A DNA stretch of 64,000 nt, taken from positions 617,807 to 681,806 of the forward strand of contig NZ_JAKGCS010000024.1 in assembly GCF_021556395.1 (NCBI RefSeq), given 5' to 3'. Below, piece by piece: positions 17,629 through 26,077 of this stretch. The position numbers were made by a program, and so were the translations under genes. Each line of letters starts with the position of its first letter. The stretch's first letter is position 1. The DNA comes from Acuticoccus kalidii (GTDB lineage: Bacteria > Pseudomonadota > Alphaproteobacteria > Rhizobiales > Amorphaceae). The notes under the pieces are model-generated. The model worked only from the letters and a program-made list of their open reading frames with translations, was not told where the DNA came from and searched no databases.

Positions 17629-18089
17629 TGGAACAGCTGGTAGGCCCCCGTGAGTCCGACCTGGGGGATGGTCTGGGAGATGCCGAGGCCGGCTCCGCTG
17701 AACATCGGACCATCGGAGAGGAGCTTGATGTCGACCTCAACGCGCTGGGCGACGCCGGCGGCATCGAAATAGCGCATCTTCTCGTAGATATCCTCGATCA
17801 GAAAGCGCCCCCAGACTTCGCCGCTGATCGAAGCGAGAGTGAAAACCTCCCCCGCTTCCGCATCGCGTCTCATCCCGTCGACCTGATCAAGACCGCGCCC
17901 TCCGAGAAACCGCGGATAGAGCGTCGCCTCGATCCGGACCTCCTGAGCTTCCGAACCACTGTGGTGCATCGACGGACGGGACCCTTGGATCTTCACACGG
18001 CCGATTCGAGGCGACGTTCGTCGATCGATGCCGTGCATCGGGACATTCAGAACGTCGAAACGATAGGGCCCGAGGCCGAATAGCGTCAT
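17625..18089 (-). CDS. Tail protein U
   Basis: 154 residues of the P2 gpU family, recognisable by FGLGPYRFDVLNVPMHGIDR, the RIEATLYPRFLGG block and the GRFLIEDIYEKMRYFDAAGV segment. It acts in tail completion together with X and D. It overlaps the tape measure gene (ATGA at 18089). Confidence 0.9.
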   Translation of the reverse strand: MTLFGLGPYRFDVLNVPMHGIDRRTSPRIGRVKIQGSRPSMHHSGSEAQEVRIEATLYPRFLGGRGLDQVDGMRRDAEAGEVFTLASISGEVWGRFLIEDIYEKMRYFDAAGVAQRVEVDIKLLSDGPMFSGAGLGISQTIPQVGLTGAYQLFQ

Positions 18090-21000
18090 GATCCAGTCGC
18101 CCCGATATCTTCGAGCGCGCTACCCGAGCGGAAATCGAGTGCGCGAAGCACCTCGGCCGCCGCGCTGCGCGGGTCCGTCGAGCTGATGTGGAAGGTGGCG
18201 TAGATGGTCGGCCCGCTGCCCGCTGAGGAGCGAGGTTGCCCCCCATCGCGCTGCACCGGTACGGCTCGCAAGACAGGCTCCTGTTCCGTGCGCTGCTCGG
18301 GAGACAGACCCCGAATGCCCGCCACGATCTCGGACAGCGCCGCCGGTGGCGCCTGCACCGCATGTGCGGGGAACGCCGCGGCGATCGAGGCCGCGATGCC
18401 CGTCGCCGCCGCTGACGCGGGACCAGACCGCATGCCGCCGGCAAGCTGCTCGACGATCTTGCGGCCCATCAATGGAAGCTCTCGCAACGGGCCTTCCTTC
18501 GCCGGACTCGCCGGGAACTTGTTCGCCACGGCCTGCGCGAGCTGCGTCGAGGCCGCGTTCACCTCCCCTGCCCGCGACCGCATCCCCGCAGCGAGCTGCG
18601 ACACCGCCGTTGCGCCTGAGACAAAGAGCCGGCCGCTCAGACCGTCGAACGCACCGATGATGCGAAGCGCCCCGCTCTGCGCCTCGGAGACGGCCCCGGC
18701 CATCCCCTCCGCGATACCGTTGCGGATCTCCTCGGCCATCGCCTGCGCCGCCGCGGACGTCTGCCCGCCGCCGTCGAGCAGAATGCCGATGAACAAGTCC
18801 ACCTTTTGCCGGAGGCTGTCCTCGGCGCCGACGAGGAGCCCCTCGAGCTCGGACCGCGCCGCCTCGAGGGATGCCTTTTGCTCCTCCGTCGGCCGCATGC
18901 CCCGCGCGGTGCTCGCCACCGACTGAATGGCGGCGATCTCTCTGGACAGCGTCAGGATGCGCTCGGCGCGCGCCTCCGCCTCGGCGAGCGCTTCCGGGCT
19001 CGTCGGCGCCTTGAGGTTGACCACGTCGCGTTGGATGGCACCGCTCGCCCACTCGCTTTGCCAATCGCGCGGCGGCGAGTCCTGGAACTTCCCGAGCAAG
19101 CTGTTGATCGCCCCGATGAGCCCCTGGCCGAGGGTGTGCACCGCGCCGACGAGCTTGCCCTCGTCAGCCGAACGGTTCGCCTGTGCGCCCTTCGCGATCT
19201 CCTGGACCTGGTCCCATAGCCCGATGGCGCCGAGCGCACCGACCGCGCCGGCGCCGACGCGAACGGCACCACGCCCGACGCGTGGCCCGCGCGGCGCCGC
19301 CGGCTTACCCTCCGGCGTCGGAGAAGGTGATGATGGCGCGGTCGCCTTCTCCTGTGGCGTCGGAACCTTCGGACCTTTGCCGTTCCCGCCCGCCTTACCA
19401 CCAACTCCGGCACTGAAGAGTCCGCCGATCCGCTTCATGCCGCCCACGGCGCGGCCGAGGGCGCGGATCGACCATCCCACGGCGACGATGCCCGCCGCGA
19501 TTTTCCACCATGGCTGGCTCGCCAGGCGATCGAAGAAATCGCCAATGCCCTGCGCACCGCTCACGGCATCCGCGATCGCGGTGATCCCCTCGGCGAGGAC
19601 GACGAGGCGGCCGAGCGGCGAGAAGAGAAGACGGATGCTAAGGGCGAACACCGCCGCGCCGAGACGCTTCAGCACTTCGATGCCGGCGATCGCCGCCCCG
19701 GTGCCCAGAACGCCGAGGCCGTCGACGATCTTGCCGAGCGCGGCGCCGAGCTCCGACAGCTTCGACATGTCGCCGCCCATGATGCCCGACAGCGCCGCGC
19801 CGAGGTCGCGCGACTGGTTGGTGATGCGCTGAATCACCCCTTCCGCGCGCTTGGTCGCTTTCGCGATCTCCGCCGGCCCAGCATCGGAATCGAGCTGCCG
19901 GCCGAAAAGAAACTCGTCGAACGCCTGAAACTGCTCTCGAACGCCCCTGAACATGTCCGTCTCGCCGAGGCCGAGCCCCTCGGCGAGCCCGCGCCAGGCT
20001 GCGCCGATCCGCGTCACGACCGTGTCGTTCGCTCGTCCGATCCTGCCCAGGCGATCCGAGGCAGCGTTGGCGAAGTCGGCGATCGCGGGAAGAAGGGTCG
20101 AACCGAACCCCGTCGAGATTCTGGAAATGTTGTTCCACAATCGCTTGAGCGCGGCGTCGGCGTCGGCGCTCGTCAAGGCGAAGGCGCGGTCGACGCTGCC
20201 GACATAGTTCGATTCGTTCGCAAGCGCCTTCAGCCGGTCGATGATCTTGTCGACATTCTCCGCGATCGCGGCGCCGTCATCGCCATATTCGAGGCCGAGG
20301 AAGTCGGTGAGAAGGCCGGAGCGCTGCTCCGCGCCGAGCGACTTGGTCAGCTCAAAGAACGTCGTCAGCGCCTCAACCGGCGCCTCATAAAACTTCTGTT
20401 GCAGCTTGCGCGAATAGCCCTTGCCGGCGATGGCATCGAGCGCCTTGACAGCCTTCTTGTTGGAGGCGAGCCCCGACATCTTCGTGAGGATCGCCTTCAT
20501 CGACGTGCCGACGATCGAGGATTCGATGCCGACCTCTCGAAGCGAGGCGCCGAAGGCAAGGACGTCTTGAGCGCCGAGGCCGAACGTCTTCGCCGTGGCG
20601 CCCGAGCGCAGGAGGATATCGATCAAATCCTTTTCGGACGCACCCGCGGAGTCGGCGACGTAGTTGATCGCGTCGGCCAGCTTCGTCAGCCCATCCATGT
20701 TGAGCTGATAGGCGTTCTTCACCTGCGACAGCAGTGTGCCTGTCTCGGCGCCGGACATGTCGAAGGCCGTTGCCGCCTTCGCGCCGAGCATGGCGAAACG
20801 CTCGAGGTCGGCCGATGCGATGCCGAACTGACCGGCCATTGCGACCAGTTTGCCGAGCTCGTCCCGCGCGACCGGCGTCGCGTTGGAGATTCGGATGATC
20901 GACTCTCGCATTTTTTCGAGACCGGCCGGCGACAGCGTCGTCTTTTTGGCGATCTCCGTCATCACCGACTGGAACTTCATCGCGGCGCCGACGGTGCCGC

Positions 21001-21199
21001 CGATCCCGCGGGTCAGCGCCTGATAACCGACGAACCCGGCGGCCATATTCCGCAAGGACGCGGCCGGCAGGATCGGCGACGACGCTGCCATCGACTTTAT
21101 GCGCTGGTTAAAGCCGTCGAGCCGACCGGCAAGTTTCTGCATCGGGCGGGTGATGCGGTCGTTCAACTGAAGCGTGAGCCGCGAGATCAAATTCGCCAT
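18086..21199 (-). CDS. Tail tape measure protein
   Basis: 1037 residues, TP901-type tape measure. The conserved N-terminal third contains MKFQSVMTEIAKKTTLSPAG and the SQVKNAYQLNMDGLTKLADA block; hydrophobic stretches (about 490-560) follow, then Ala/Pro-rich and helical segments. Its length sets the tail length: at about 0.15 nm per residue, roughly 150 nm, longer than P2. It occupies the canonical position after the E/E' chaperone genes. Confidence 0.92.
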   Translation of the reverse strand: MANLISRLTLQLNDRITRPMQKLAGRLDGFNQRIKSMAASSPILPAASLRNMAAGFVGYQALTRGIGGTVGAAMKFQSVMTEIAKKTTLSPAGLEKMRESIIRISNATPVARDELGKLVAMAGQFGIASADLERFAMLGAKAATAFDMSGAETGTLLSQVKNAYQLNMDGLTKLADAINYVADSAGASEKDLIDILLRSGATAKTFGLGAQDVLAFGASLREVGIESSIVGTSMKAILTKMSGLASNKKAVKALDAIAGKGYSRKLQQKFYEAPVEALTTFFELTKSLGAEQRSGLLTDFLGLEYGDDGAAIAENVDKIIDRLKALANESNYVGSVDRAFALTSADADAALKRLWNNISRISTGFGSTLLPAIADFANAASDRLGRIGRANDTVVTRIGAAWRGLAEGLGLGETDMFRGVREQFQAFDEFLFGRQLDSDAGPAEIAKATKRAEGVIQRITNQSRDLGAALSGIMGGDMSKLSELGAALGKIVDGLGVLGTGAAIAGIEVLKRLGAAVFALSIRLLFSPLGRLVVLAEGITAIADAVSGAQGIGDFFDRLASQPWWKIAAGIVAVGWSIRALGRAVGGMKRIGGLFSAGVGGKAGGNGKGPKVPTPQEKATAPSSPSPTPEGKPAAPRGPRVGRGAVRVGAGAVGALGAIGLWDQVQEIAKGAQANRSADEGKLVGAVHTLGQGLIGAINSLLGKFQDSPPRDWQSEWASGAIQRDVVNLKAPTSPEALAEAEARAERILTLSREIAAIQSVASTARGMRPTEEQKASLEAARSELEGLLVGAEDSLRQKVDLFIGILLDGGGQTSAAAQAMAEEIRNGIAEGMAGAVSEAQSGALRIIGAFDGLSGRLFVSGATAVSQLAAGMRSRAGEVNAASTQLAQAVANKFPASPAKEGPLRELPLMGRKIVEQLAGGMRSGPASAAATGIAASIAAAFPAHAVQAPPAALSEIVAGIRGLSPEQRTEQEPVLRAVPVQRDGGQPRSSAGSGPTIYATFHISSTDPRSAAAEVLRALDFRSGSALEDIGATGS

Positions 21200-21200
21200 A

Positions 21201-21616
21201 TTATCGGCCCTTACCCTTTCCGCCGCCGTTGATCCGCTGATGCATGCGAAGCGCCGCAGACGCCCACGTCATCGCCTCGTCGGGCGTCAATCTCAGGACG
21301 TCGCGGGGACTCCAGTGGAGGACGTGGGCAATGAAGGCGACAACGTCTCGCCAGTCGTCGGCGCGTCCTCCATCGGCTTTCCCATAAGGGTGTCCTCCAA
21401 CTGATCTTCGATCTTGACCGCCCACGTCGCCGGCTGTGCGTCGATGACAGCGCGGGGGACGTCGGCCAGCGATGCGAGCGTCATGAAAAGCCGCTCAACA
21501 TCGTTTGCGGCGTCGGCCGCCGCGATCATGTCCTTGACGGTGATTTCCTCGCGGACATCGATTTCCGAGTAGGTCGTGCTGCCGATCGTGACCGGCTTTC
21601 CCAACGTGATTTTCAT
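21201..21616 (-). CDS. Tail assembly chaperone E+E' fusion made by -1 frameshift
   Basis: Predicted 137-residue product: gpE is read from ATG 21616 to the GGGAAAG heptamer at 21383-21377, then the ribosome shifts back one base into the E' frame and ends at 21201. The E' part, DDWRDVVAFIAHVLHWSPRD, is the typical GpE+E' domain and has no ribosome site or good start of its own, so it is made only by the shift. The frames differ by exactly -1. Its role is to chaperone the tape measure during tube assembly, as in P2 and lambda G/GT. Confidence 0.85.
21293..21616 (-). CDS. Tail assembly chaperone E
   Basis: 107 residues, tail assembly protein E family (short form). It starts MKITLGKPVTIGSTTYSEID, with a conserved middle VKDMIAAADAANDVERLFMT. 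ATG 21616 follows AGAGAGAAC. This is the major product; the frameshifted fusion is the minor one. Confidence 0.85.
   Translation of the reverse strand: MKITLGKPVTIGSTTYSEIDVREEITVKDMIAAADAANDVERLFMTLASLADVPRAVIDAQPATWAVKIEDQLEDTLMGKPMEDAPTTGETLSPSLPTSSTGVPATS
21377..21383 (-). promoter_or_regulatory. Slippery heptamer GGGAAAG for programmed -1 frameshift
   Basis: In the E frame it reads as G GGA AAG, the X XXY YYZ pattern, and is identical to the slippery site of lambda gene G/T. Shifting here joins E (ending LMGK) to the E' frame (beginning ADGGRADDW). It lies within the 133-base overlap of the two frames. Confidence 0.85.
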
Positions 21617-21652
21617 GGTTCTCTCTCTTTTATATCATCTCAAGTTCGCCGT

Positions 21653-21691
21653 CGCTGACCTTCAGTGACTATTCGGTGATGAAGGTCAGCG
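21653..21691. other. Hairpin between tube and chaperone genes
   Basis: Perfect 11-base inverted repeat CGCTGACCTTC / GAAGGTCAGCG with a 17-base loop, in the 115-base gap between the tail tube gene and gene E. No T-run follows in the leftward direction, so it is not a standard terminator. It may stabilise the tube mRNA or lower downstream transcription. Confidence 0.6.
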
Positions 21692-21731
21692 GCTGGATCG
21701 GCTCGCTCACGCGAATTACTAACGGCCCGGA

Positions 21732-22250
21732 TCAGAAACCGAGGGCGGAGTTGATGGGCGCGTTGACGTCCACACCGTCGACGATTTTCTTCATATTGAG
21801 GATGTCGACTTCGTGGATCAGTTCGTCGCCGTGCATCAGCTTGTAGTAAATGATGCTTCCGACAGTGTAGCCGACGCCGGAAATGCTCCCGCGCTCCCAC
21901 TGTGCCGCGTCCGGTTCGGAGAGCCGCCCCGTCAGCACGATCTCGATCGTCTTGGTGTCCCCGGTGACATCGGAGACGGCCGCGCCGCGGAAAGTGATCG
22001 TGTCCGTCTGGCCGATCGGAATACCCACGCGACGGATCACGTTGCGGTTCCAGGTGGCGAGCGAGAATGAAGCGTCCGACAGCGTGGTCCCGAGCGGGAC
22101 GCTCACGGCGGCCGGCATACCGCCGCCGTGAAAGTCGTCGGTCAGATCCCCGATCATCGGAGGCGTGATCGACTGGATCTCGATCGCCATCTCCTTAGCG
22201 GAGACGAAGCTGGCGATGGAGCCCGTGAAGGCTCGGATAATGTCGCGCAT
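21732..22250 (-). CDS. Major tail tube protein (FII family)
   Basis: 172 residues of the contractile-tail tube family. AIEIQSITPPMIGDLTDDFH near the N-terminus and the KTIEIVLTGRLSE block followed by HGDELIHEVDILNMKKIVDG are the conserved parts of P2 FII-like proteins. It stacks as hexameric rings inside the sheath. It sits directly after the sheath gene with a 26-base gap. Confidence 0.92.
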   Translation of the reverse strand: MRDIIRAFTGSIASFVSAKEMAIEIQSITPPMIGDLTDDFHGGGMPAAVSVPLGTTLSDASFSLATWNRNVIRRVGIPIGQTDTITFRGAAVSDVTGDTKTIEIVLTGRLSEPDAAQWERGSISGVGYTVGSIIYYKLMHGDELIHEVDILNMKKIVDGVDVNAPINSALGF

Positions 22251-22276
22251 GGTGGCCTCCTTGAGCCGCTACTGGA

Positions 22277-23740
22277 TCAGAGCGCCAGACGCTCAAGTTC
22301 CCGGGCCGCATTGCGCGCGAGCTCGGTGTAGTAGCCAGTGTTGCGGTGGTAGTGGAAAATGATGTGCTCGGCCGGCGCCGCGGGCTCGGCGTCGTAGCTG
22401 ACGTAGACCTCGCCGATCAGGAACGATTCCGGCGTGTTGTAAGCAGGGTCCAACCACACGCGTGACCCGATGGTCGCCCCCCGCGCCACCAGGCGGCGGA
22501 GCCCCGCCGAAGCGGTCTCCCCGATGTTCTTGAGCAGATCGATCGAGAACGGCTCGTCGACGAACGCGCGGCAAGCGAGCTCGACACTCTCGACGATGAC
22601 GTCGGAGGTGCGTCGCACCGACCAGAAGGCCGTGACACTGTCGCCGCTCGTCGTCCGGTTGCCCCAGAACAGGAAGCCGCCGGAAGACCGATCACGGATG
22701 ATCGTCGAGACCTCGTTGTCATTGAGATATTCGGCGTCGGTGTTCGGGTCGGACCATCCGTGCGAGATGGGCCGCGCCGTGCCGAGGATGCCGAGAACCT
22801 GCTTGTTCGAGGGCGAATGCCAGAAGCCGCGCTGCTGATCGACGCGGACCTGGAGGCCGGCAAGACGGGCCGAGGGTGGATCGGTGACGATCGCACCATC
22901 CTTGGCGATCTTGCACCACGGATCGACGATCATCACCCGGTCGGTGCCGTAGTCCTGACGAGCCAACACGGCTGCGGCATTCGTGGTGTTCGGCCCGTCG
23001 ACGACGACCATGGCGCGCATCGGCCCGGCGATCGCCTCGAGTTCTTTGCCCACCGGGTTCGCGACTGTCCCGAGCGTCGCCGTCGCCGTTGCCGTGTCGC
23101 CGTCTTCAGGGGCCGCAATCGCGATCGTCGGCGCCTCCGAATAGCCGGCGCCGGGGTTCTCGATGATGATCGCCGTCACCACTCCGGCGACAGAGACCAC
23201 GGCTCGTGCGCTGAAGCCGGCGCCACTTCCACCCGTCGTGGTGATCGCTGGCGGGTTCTCCCGATCGTAGCCAGAGCCGCCGGCGCTGATCGTGACCGAC
23301 GCGACGCCGTCCGTCGGGCGCACCGCGGTGAATCCCGACGCGATAAGAATCCGTGGCACGATGGAGAACATCGACTCGGACTTGCGGAGCGCGTGGGCAC
23401 CAGTGAGCTGAAGCCGATTGCCCAGGATGTTCCACATGGTCGCGGTGACATCGAGCTCGCCTTCGTCGAGTACCTCTTCGACACGAACCACGACGATGGT
23501 GGCGTTCGCCTGATCCCAGATCGCGTCGAGGGCGTCCGGGATGGTGCCGGACAGGCCGAGGCCTTCCGGGAGGCTGCTCTGTCCGGTGATCAGCACAGGC
23601 TCATTGAGCGGCCAGTTGGTCTCATCCGCGTCGGGCGCCGTCCCGATGAGCCCGATATAGGACAAGTCGATGAATTCGACGGCGCGAGGAACGTTAGTGA
23701 ACTCGCGCGTAGTGAGGCCGTGGAAGCGGGAATCCACCAT
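22277..23740 (-). CDS. Tail sheath protein (FI family)
   Basis: 487 residues. N-terminal GLTTREFTNVPRAVEFIDLS and the C-terminal FLIGEVYVSYDAEPAAPAEH are sheath-family blocks, with the GFWHSPSNKQ and GFLFWGNRT motifs between. Residues about 150-235 form an inserted Gly/Ala/Val-rich region with two related units (ISAGGSGYDRENPPAIT and IIENPGAGYSEAPTIAI), absent from P2 FI; it is probably an outward-facing beta decoration. Sheath contraction drives the tube through the envelope. Confidence 0.92.
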   Translation of the reverse strand: MVDSRFHGLTTREFTNVPRAVEFIDLSYIGLIGTAPDADETNWPLNEPVLITGQSSLPEGLGLSGTIPDALDAIWDQANATIVVVRVEEVLDEGELDVTATMWNILGNRLQLTGAHALRKSESMFSIVPRILIASGFTAVRPTDGVASVTISAGGSGYDRENPPAITTTGGSGAGFSARAVVSVAGVVTAIIIENPGAGYSEAPTIAIAAPEDGDTATATATLGTVANPVGKELEAIAGPMRAMVVVDGPNTTNAAAVLARQDYGTDRVMIVDPWCKIAKDGAIVTDPPSARLAGLQVRVDQQRGFWHSPSNKQVLGILGTARPISHGWSDPNTDAEYLNDNEVSTIIRDRSSGGFLFWGNRTTSGDSVTAFWSVRRTSDVIVESVELACRAFVDEPFSIDLLKNIGETASAGLRRLVARGATIGSRVWLDPAYNTPESFLIGEVYVSYDAEPAAPAEHIIFHYHRNTGYYTELARNAARELERLAL

Positions 23741-23876
23741 TCTTCATCACCTCTTGGATTTCAGGCCGGCGATATGCGCGCACGGCAACGGGCGCGGGCG
23801 GCGTAGGCCACCCACGTTGTGGGATTGTCAGGAGTGGCTCGGCGCTGACGGCGAGCCGCGATCATGTTGAGTGCTG

Positions 23877-24815
23877 CTATTCGTCGGCGGTTCGGGTCGC
23901 CGGAAACTGCCGGAGCTGACCGGGCCAAATGATGCGGACCGCGCCGGGGCCGCCTTTGCCGTAGCGCGCGTTGGTGAATGGGATTCCTCGGGCGCCGACC
24001 TGGATCGTCAGGGTCTCGCCCGCGACGACAGGCGCATAGTTGACCCAGGAGAGTTCGCCGCCTCCGCCACCGTACGTGGCGCCGGTATCGCCGTCCCCGC
24101 CACCTCCACCGCCGATCCCGTTTGCGTCGCCGCCGCGACCGGATGTCGTCATCGAGCCGCTAGCGCCTCCCGAGCCTCCGCCACCGGGCGCACTCGGTGA
24201 GGATCCGCCAGGGCCGTTAGCGCCTTGCCCGTAAAGCTCGACGCCACCGCCGGCGCCGCCGCCGTTGCCGAATACGGCCGGGCCGCCGGCGCCACCGCCA
24301 CCGCCACCGCCTGCACCGCTTTGGCCATTGGTGTCGAATGTCACGCCGCCACGACCGCCATTGCCGGTATAGCCGCCGGCACCACCACCGCCGCCGCGGT
24401 TCTCGGTGTTGCCGCCCGCCCCACCATTGCCGCCGCCATGCTTCACGCCGCCAGCGCCGCCGGCGGACGGGGTCGATGGGTGGTTGCCCGCCTTACCTCC
24501 GACTGCGGAACACAGCGTCGTCACCCCGCGTTTGACGGAGGATTCACCGCCGTGCGCGAGGGATGCGTTGTAGACCCCATACGCGCCGGCCCCGCCGCCG
24601 CCGACGGCCACGATTGCGACCATCGTCACGCCGTCCGGGACGACCCAGCTATAGGAGCCGGGCGTTTTCCATTCGGCCTGTCCCGCGGTGGGCGGCTCGA
24701 TGTCGTCCGAGATGCGCGATAGCGCCGGGCCGATCGACCGAAACTTCGAGGCGACAGGGTTGACGGTCGAGGATAACGACCGTTGCCGCGTCGAGAGCCG
24801 CGTGAAGCGCGGCAT
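23877..24815 (-). CDS. Glycine-rich tail tip/adhesin protein
   Basis: 312 residues. The centre (about 85-270) is dominated by runs of Gly with interspersed Ala/Asn, resembling the polyglycine-II sandwich of phage S16/T2 gp38-like adhesins and of Gly-rich tail tip domains. The N-terminal EWKTPGSYSWVVPDGVTMVA and the C-terminal GGPGAVRIIWPG are typical bookends of that domain type. It probably sits at the fibre end and helps recognise the receptor. Start ATG 24815 overlaps the previous stop. Confidence 0.75.
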   Translation of the reverse strand: MPRFTRLSTRQRSLSSTVNPVASKFRSIGPALSRISDDIEPPTAGQAEWKTPGSYSWVVPDGVTMVAIVAVGGGGAGAYGVYNASLAHGGESSVKRGVTTLCSAVGGKAGNHPSTPSAGGAGGVKHGGGNGGAGGNTENRGGGGGAGGYTGNGGRGGVTFDTNGQSGAGGGGGGGAGGPAVFGNGGGAGGGVELYGQGANGPGGSSPSAPGGGGSGGASGSMTTSGRGGDANGIGGGGGGDGDTGATYGGGGGELSWVNYAPVVAGETLTIQVGARGIPFTNARYGKGGPGAVRIIWPGQLRQFPATRTADE

Positions 24816-25141
24816 CAGGCATCCTCTTCGATCACGCAGACCGACATCTCGGCATCACCGGTCGCCGATGCGGATGCTCGGATCTTGTCACCCGCCTCGA
24901 GCACGAGCCCGCCGGCGACGACGCTGATCGCGTCGCCAGGAATGACCGTTGTGCTGAGGCAGAGCCGGGTCACCGCGTTGGACGCCGAGGCATCCGTCCA
25001 CCACACCGTCACAACCGCCGGATTCGATCCGTCGACATTGGCGACCTGGCACATCGTCACGAGCGCAGTCTTGCCGTCCGGGCACGTGTAGGCGTCCGCC
25101 GCCGAGGTGGTCAGCGCCAGCCGCGCATTCCGATTTGCCAT
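24815..25141 (-). CDS. Small tail-associated protein, unknown
   Basis: 108 residues, predicted all-beta, starting MANRNARLALTTSAADAYTC and ending AEMSVCVIEEDA. Similar small beta-sandwich proteins accompany fibre genes in many phages, but I cannot assign a family. It overlaps the Gly-rich gene by ATGA, so they are coupled. Possibly a fibre connector or capping protein. Confidence 0.7.
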   Translation of the reverse strand: MANRNARLALTTSAADAYTCPDGKTALVTMCQVANVDGSNPAVVTVWWTDASASNAVTRLCLSTTVIPGDAISVVAGGLVLEAGDKIRASASATGDAEMSVCVIEEDA

Positions 25142-25150
25142 GAAACGCCT

Positions 25151-25909
25151 CTAGAGGGTTGAGGCGATCCAGAATGATCGCCGTGTCGCCGCTGCCTGCG
25201 CAGTTTCGGCGGAGAGCGCCGCCGCATCCGCAGCGATCACCGCGGCGCTCGCCGACGTGCTCGCATTGTTGCGATAGGCGAGAGCGTCGTTTCGAGCGGA
25301 CACAGCCGTCGCCGCCGAGCTCGCCGCTGCGCCTGCCGCACCGGATAGCTCCTCGGCCGCATCCGTCACGGTCACGAGTGCCGAGGAGACATCGTCCCAG
25401 ATGTCGATCACCGCTCGGATGACGGCCGATTCGCTGGTGATCTCCCAATCGCTGTAGGGGCCGCCTGACCCGACGATGTGCCGTATCGTCACCAGCAGCT
25501 CGCCGGTCTCGCTGTCGTAGCTGATGACCTCGCCGATCGCGCTGAACTCGTAGCCGCCCGACCGGGCGATCCCGACGAAGCTCGACGGACGGAACGTTGC
25601 CCGCTGCGAGCCTTCATCGGCCACGAAGACGAACTGCTCCCCCTCCGTCAGCGTCAACGACGTCGACGACGTGATCATCAGGAAGCCGAGCTTCGCCGCT
25701 TCGGAGACTTGCTCGATCAGCGGCTGCACGTACTCGAAGAAATTGCTCACGCCGATGGAATTGAGGCGGTTGACCGCCTCCTCCCAATCGGGTGCGAAGC
25801 TCTCCAGCTTCGTAAAGCGCGCCTGGATGTCGGCGAGGACCTGATTGACGAAGATGACGTCGATTGGGTCGGTCGGCTGGCGCCGATAAAGGTTGCCGTT
25901 ATTCGGCAC
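25151..25909 (-). CDS. Tail fibre-like protein with C-terminal coiled coil
   Basis: 252 residues. The N-terminal third contains a helix (VNQVLADIQARFTKLESFAP), the centre is a beta-rich domain (VIRHIV-type strands, SFVGIARSGGYEFSAIGE), and residues about 190-245 form an Ala/Ser-rich trimeric coiled-coil-like repeat (AAASSAATAVSARNDALAYR). This is fibre shaft architecture. GTG 25909 lies inside the end of the upstream 58-residue gene. Confidence 0.75.
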   Translation of the reverse strand: MPNNGNLYRRQPTDPIDVIFVNQVLADIQARFTKLESFAPDWEEAVNRLNSIGVSNFFEYVQPLIEQVSEAAKLGFLMITSSTSLTLTEGEQFVFVADEGSQRATFRPSSFVGIARSGGYEFSAIGEVISYDSETGELLVTIRHIVGSGGPYSDWEITSESAVIRAVIDIWDDVSSALVTVTDAAEELSGAAGAAASSAATAVSARNDALAYRNNASTSASAAVIAADAAALSAETAQAAATRRSFWIASTL

Positions 25910-26075
25910 TCGCCAGGTGCTCCCGGAGCTTGTGCGCCAGCGCGCCGCGCATCTCGTAGGAGCGCGGCCGTCCGTAGCTGTCGAACGGACGCCAGCGAAC
26001 GCCCTCGGCGGTCACGGCCTTCTTGAAGCGAACCGTGTAATTGGTCTCCGGGTCGAAGACGAAGTTCTCATCCAT
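25899..26075 (-). CDS. 58-residue tail-region protein, unknown
   Basis: MDENFVFDPETNYTVRFKKA and on to KLREHLASAE. Charged, probably a beta hairpin followed by a helix. It starts two bases after the large tail fibre gene ends and its last codons overlap the next gene's GTG, so it lies tightly within the late operon and is probably real despite its size. Function unknown; position suggests a fibre assembly or adaptor factor. Confidence 0.65.
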   Translation of the reverse strand: MDENFVFDPETNYTVRFKKAVTAEGVRWRPFDSYGRPRSYEMRGALAHKLREHLASAE

Positions 26076-26077
26076 GA

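Noticed and set aside
22760..23806. 348-codon rightward frame opposite the sheath gene
   Set aside because: Shadow of a recognised structural gene; Arg/Gly-rich without domains.
24000..24620. Gly-codon-rich tract as a CRISPR or satellite array
   Set aside because: Irregular GGN repeats encode a glycine-rich protein; there are no spacer-repeat units.
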